Shown here piece after piece: positions 61,711 to 64,000 of a stretch of 64,000 bases of DNA. The notes below the pieces were generated by a model. That model saw only the letters and a program-made list of their open reading frames with translations, was not told where the DNA came from and did no database searches. Each line of letters opens with the position of its first letter. The stretch's first letter is position 1. Position numbers and translations under genes: made by a program. Source of the DNA: Paraphoma chrysanthemicola (Eukaryota; Ascomycota; Dothideomycetes; Pleosporales; Phaeosphaeriaceae); NCBI GenBank assembly GCA_020744225.1, contig JAGMWG010000020.1, positions 62,001 to 126,000 on the forward strand. Direction: 5' to 3'.

Positions 61711-62229
61711 TTTGACAATATAACAACGCAGAACACCGCCCGGCACGAGAAGGAAGGTGATATCGCAAGAACATCATTGATCGCTGCGCAAATTTATTCC
61801 AAGCAGAGAGCTTGCTTGGATTGCCGGGGAAAGCGCCGAAGTGTGGGGAAGATGGGTAAACTGCGGAGGTGCTACTGCTAGGCTGGCTGTGCTAGGCTTT
61901 ATGAGGTAATTCATATGCCCTACTCCACATTCCGAAGTCATCGAAGAGCGCCATTGACCAGGGTGTTCGCTAGATCATCCTTCAGTGTCGTAGAGCATTA
62001 ACTTTGAGGTGGGCGGGTCGAGAGTCTTAGAAAATGTAGCCAGAGTTCTTGTGTCGCTTTCAATGCCCTATTACTACCTTCATGAGAAAGCTCTTTGTAC
62101 ACTAGCGGAGGCTATTTACCGACGCCAAGGCGGAAAAGGTATAGACCCTGCATTACAAGTATATCAGCCAGCCTGGCCTACTAACTACCAACCCTTTTTC
62201 AGGAAAGCCCCGTCTTCGTTGCAGATTTC
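61711..62229. other. Intergenic, nothing recognised
   Basis: About 520 bases, including the promoter of the DUF1593 gene and the 3' flank of the BTB gene. Confidence 0.45.
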
Positions 62230-63366
62230 CTACCCCTTGATTGTGATCTTCTCGACAGCCTTGAGAACCGTTTCGTCCGTCTCCAAATAGTGCGTCTCAT
62301 TTTTGATCATAGACTGTCTGCTCGACACACTTCGAAAGCTCTCGAACAAAGCCATTCTAGCATCTCCATGATCAAGCAGCAGCTCGTCCCATTCTTGATT
62401 CGTACCCTTCAATCGCTCAGGACTGACCCAGTTAGCTATCATGTAGTGAATATAGAACAGTCTCAGCTTCGATTTGGGTCCTGTGTTTTCGAGGACAAAC
62501 TGCATGTCCTCAGTCGATACCGTTCTGCTAGTGAAGAAGCCATGATGTTCGTTAAATATACGCTTCATGGCGTGATTCTTGAAGTCGACACTCAGGAGCT
62601 TGTCGCCAAGGATCCAGCATTTCACGTCCACGTTGGCGTCGCCAACAAAGAGTATTGGGCGGGGTGCTGTGTAGCTTCCGTAGTACATCCACTCGACGAA
62701 CAGGCCAAAGACTGTGGGATCGTCATCGGGGAGAGCAATGCGGTTCTCCTGTTTCTCTTGGAAGTCGCGCTGACAGGCAGCTTTCAAGAAAGGCGAGTGA
62801 TAAGAGATCAAGGCTTTAGGAAGACTCCAGGCGTTACTGCATAGGCATGCTGCTGACTCCGCGCACGAGCACACTGCTGTGCCCACCCGAATCTCAATAG
62901 CAGCTCCACGTAGTCTGGTGACGTCAGTAGCAGGAACATTGTATAATCAATGAACTTACAGTAGAAGATGAGATCGATCTCCCCTGGTCGAATTCCTTAT
63001 CATTGGGATGGTCGACTTTGTCGCAGGCTGCGGAAATCCGTATAGAGGGTTGTGCGCAGCCTGTTTGGCTTTCTCGCCGGCTCCATTTTGCTTATAGTCT
63101 GCTAAACGGAGCTCTTCTGGACTGAAGTGCGAGTATGTATCATGGGATACAATGCTTTGATAATGATCCTGGCAGGACCGTCCGGATAGCTCTATCTCGT
63201 AGGGTGCTAATGGCGCACCATACGTACCGTGATTGCTTCCTGGCGAGGTCGACTGACTGAGCGGGCCAGTTTGGCCGGAGGCAGATGGGCTCGAGAACAG
63301 GTTCGATCTGGGCGTTGAATTTTGGCTTGCGGTAGCTGAACTCGGGCGGAAGAGGCTAGAGCTCAT
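62230..63366 (-). CDS. BTB/POZ-like domain protein with nucleoporin-like N-terminus
   Basis: Minus-strand exons 63366-62960 and 62914-62230 (GTAAGT...ACCAG, phase 2) give 363 aa. The second exon has the fungal BTB core: WSLPKALISYHSPFLKAAC, then ENRIALPDDDPTVFGLFVEWMYYGSY. This is the pattern 'VHKxLLxxxSPFFxxA...xxxxLPEDDPxxFxLFVxWLYxG'. Further on, ANVDVKCWILGDKL resembles the 'AWxLGDKL' helix. The first exon is Ser/Pro-rich with a YEIELSGRSCQDHYQSI...SPEELRLADYKQNG segment that recalls a motif I associate with fungal nucleoporin-type proteins. The junction at GTAVCSCAESAACLCSNAW looks unlike BTB sequence, so a further small intron there is possible. BTB proteins often recruit substrates to Cullin-3 ligases; none is known here. 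Confidence 0.7.
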
Positions 63367-64000
63367 GATCGAGATTGGCCGAACAGCGGAAGCTGCCGAG
63401 GTGATACAATGTCAAGTTCGTGGGATGATCAAAACCTGATACTTGATGTAGTCCCTAGCGACTGCGATAGCCCGCGCAGGGCTGTCGGAGATGCGGTCGC
63501 GTCCCGGCTATCAAGTAGATAGTGTCAACTGTAGTCGCGTGACACGTCGTCAGAGCGCTGTGGAATGAAGTCGTGATATCGAGGTCGAGATCTAAGGAAG
63601 TGTAGTAGAAGTAGTTGAGGAGGGAAAGGGCCCCCAAAGCAGGGAGGTCGCGGCAATAGCGGGGGCGGCGCTAACTGAGGCGCGGCTCGCCGCACGATCT
63701 AAAATTGGTTCTTTCACCATCACTTTGTTTCCATCCTAAATGAAGCTGAGATAATTCGCAATTTATATCATCTAAGTGGTGGATTGTATCTTGGAGCGTC
63801 GACTTTTGACTTACTGCTGTGTGACGACCATCGTTGACTAATCTGACACGGGTTGACGATCCCTGCTCTCAACCTTATGAAGAGAACGTACCGTTTACCC
63901 TTTCGAAAAAGCTCATTGGCATGAATATGCAGTCATGGCGAAATTTAGAGACTAGATCCTATTTACATGCTGAGACTGTATGTCAAGTACGTGGCTCCAA
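63367..64000. other. Terminal intergenic region
   Basis: Upstream of the BTB gene. There is a GC-rich patch at about 63620-63700 and no supported gene up to the window edge. Confidence 0.45.

Noticed and set aside
1..64000. CRISPR arrays, operons, riboswitches or bacterial-type elements
   Set aside because: The sequence is spliced eukaryotic nuclear DNA; no repeat-spacer pattern or bacterial expression signals appear, and no tRNA gene was recognised by eye.

Overview
This is nuclear DNA of a filamentous ascomycete, most likely a plant-associated Dothideomycete. The lineage is inferred from the gene families present; no phylogenetic marker settles it. Genes carry one to three short introns of about 45 to 140 bases, with GT donors, CTAAC/CTGAC-like branch points and AG acceptors. 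The families are typical of Pezizomycotina: four HET-domain genes, a DUF3176 protein, a PTH11-like receptor, an ankyrin kinase, a HeLo-domain protein and small secreted proteins. The 5S rRNA genes are dispersed rather than in the rDNA array, and one repeat copy shows C-to-T changes like those left by RIP.

Layout. 0-10 kb: a DUF7730/F-box-like gene, a membrane protein of unknown function, an LPMO-like secreted protein whose first exon looks broken, a protealysin-like M4 metallopeptidase, a ComF-like phosphoribosyltransferase and an alpha/beta hydrolase. 10-23 kb: a HET gene divergent from a DUF3176 membrane protein, a PTH11-like receptor, a cytochrome P450 and a second HET gene with a frame break near its 3' end. 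23-30 kb: a gene-poor accessory island with three unlisted paralogous 8-cysteine secreted proteins, a decayed secreted-protein gene with adjacent TAG stops, a roughly 450-bp duplicated module and a 5S rRNA gene. 30-39 kb: a kinase-ankyrin-membrane protein, a multi-pass membrane protein and a HeLo-pseudokinase, followed by a second 5S rRNA gene. 39-45 kb: a small tryptophan-rich protein and a third HET gene.

45-64 kb: a housekeeping block of Y14/RBM8A (exon junction complex), a spliced 88-aa membrane protein whose stop codon lies 4 bases before the ATG of a 6-phosphogluconate dehydrogenase paralogue, an S28 serine peptidase and a double GFA/CENP-V protein. Then come a small secreted protein, a multicopper oxidase, a membrane-anchored HET gene, a NIS1-like secreted protein, a DUF1593 secreted protein and a BTB protein.

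Two themes stand out. One is self/non-self recognition and regulated cell death (four HET proteins, HeLo-pseudokinase, kinase-ankyrin protein). The other is the secretome facing a host or substrate (8-Cys proteins, NIS1-like protein, multicopper oxidase, S28 peptidase, LPMO-like protein, DUF1593 protein). Exon joins were worked out by hand from frame, splice signals and family patterns, and none has transcript support here.
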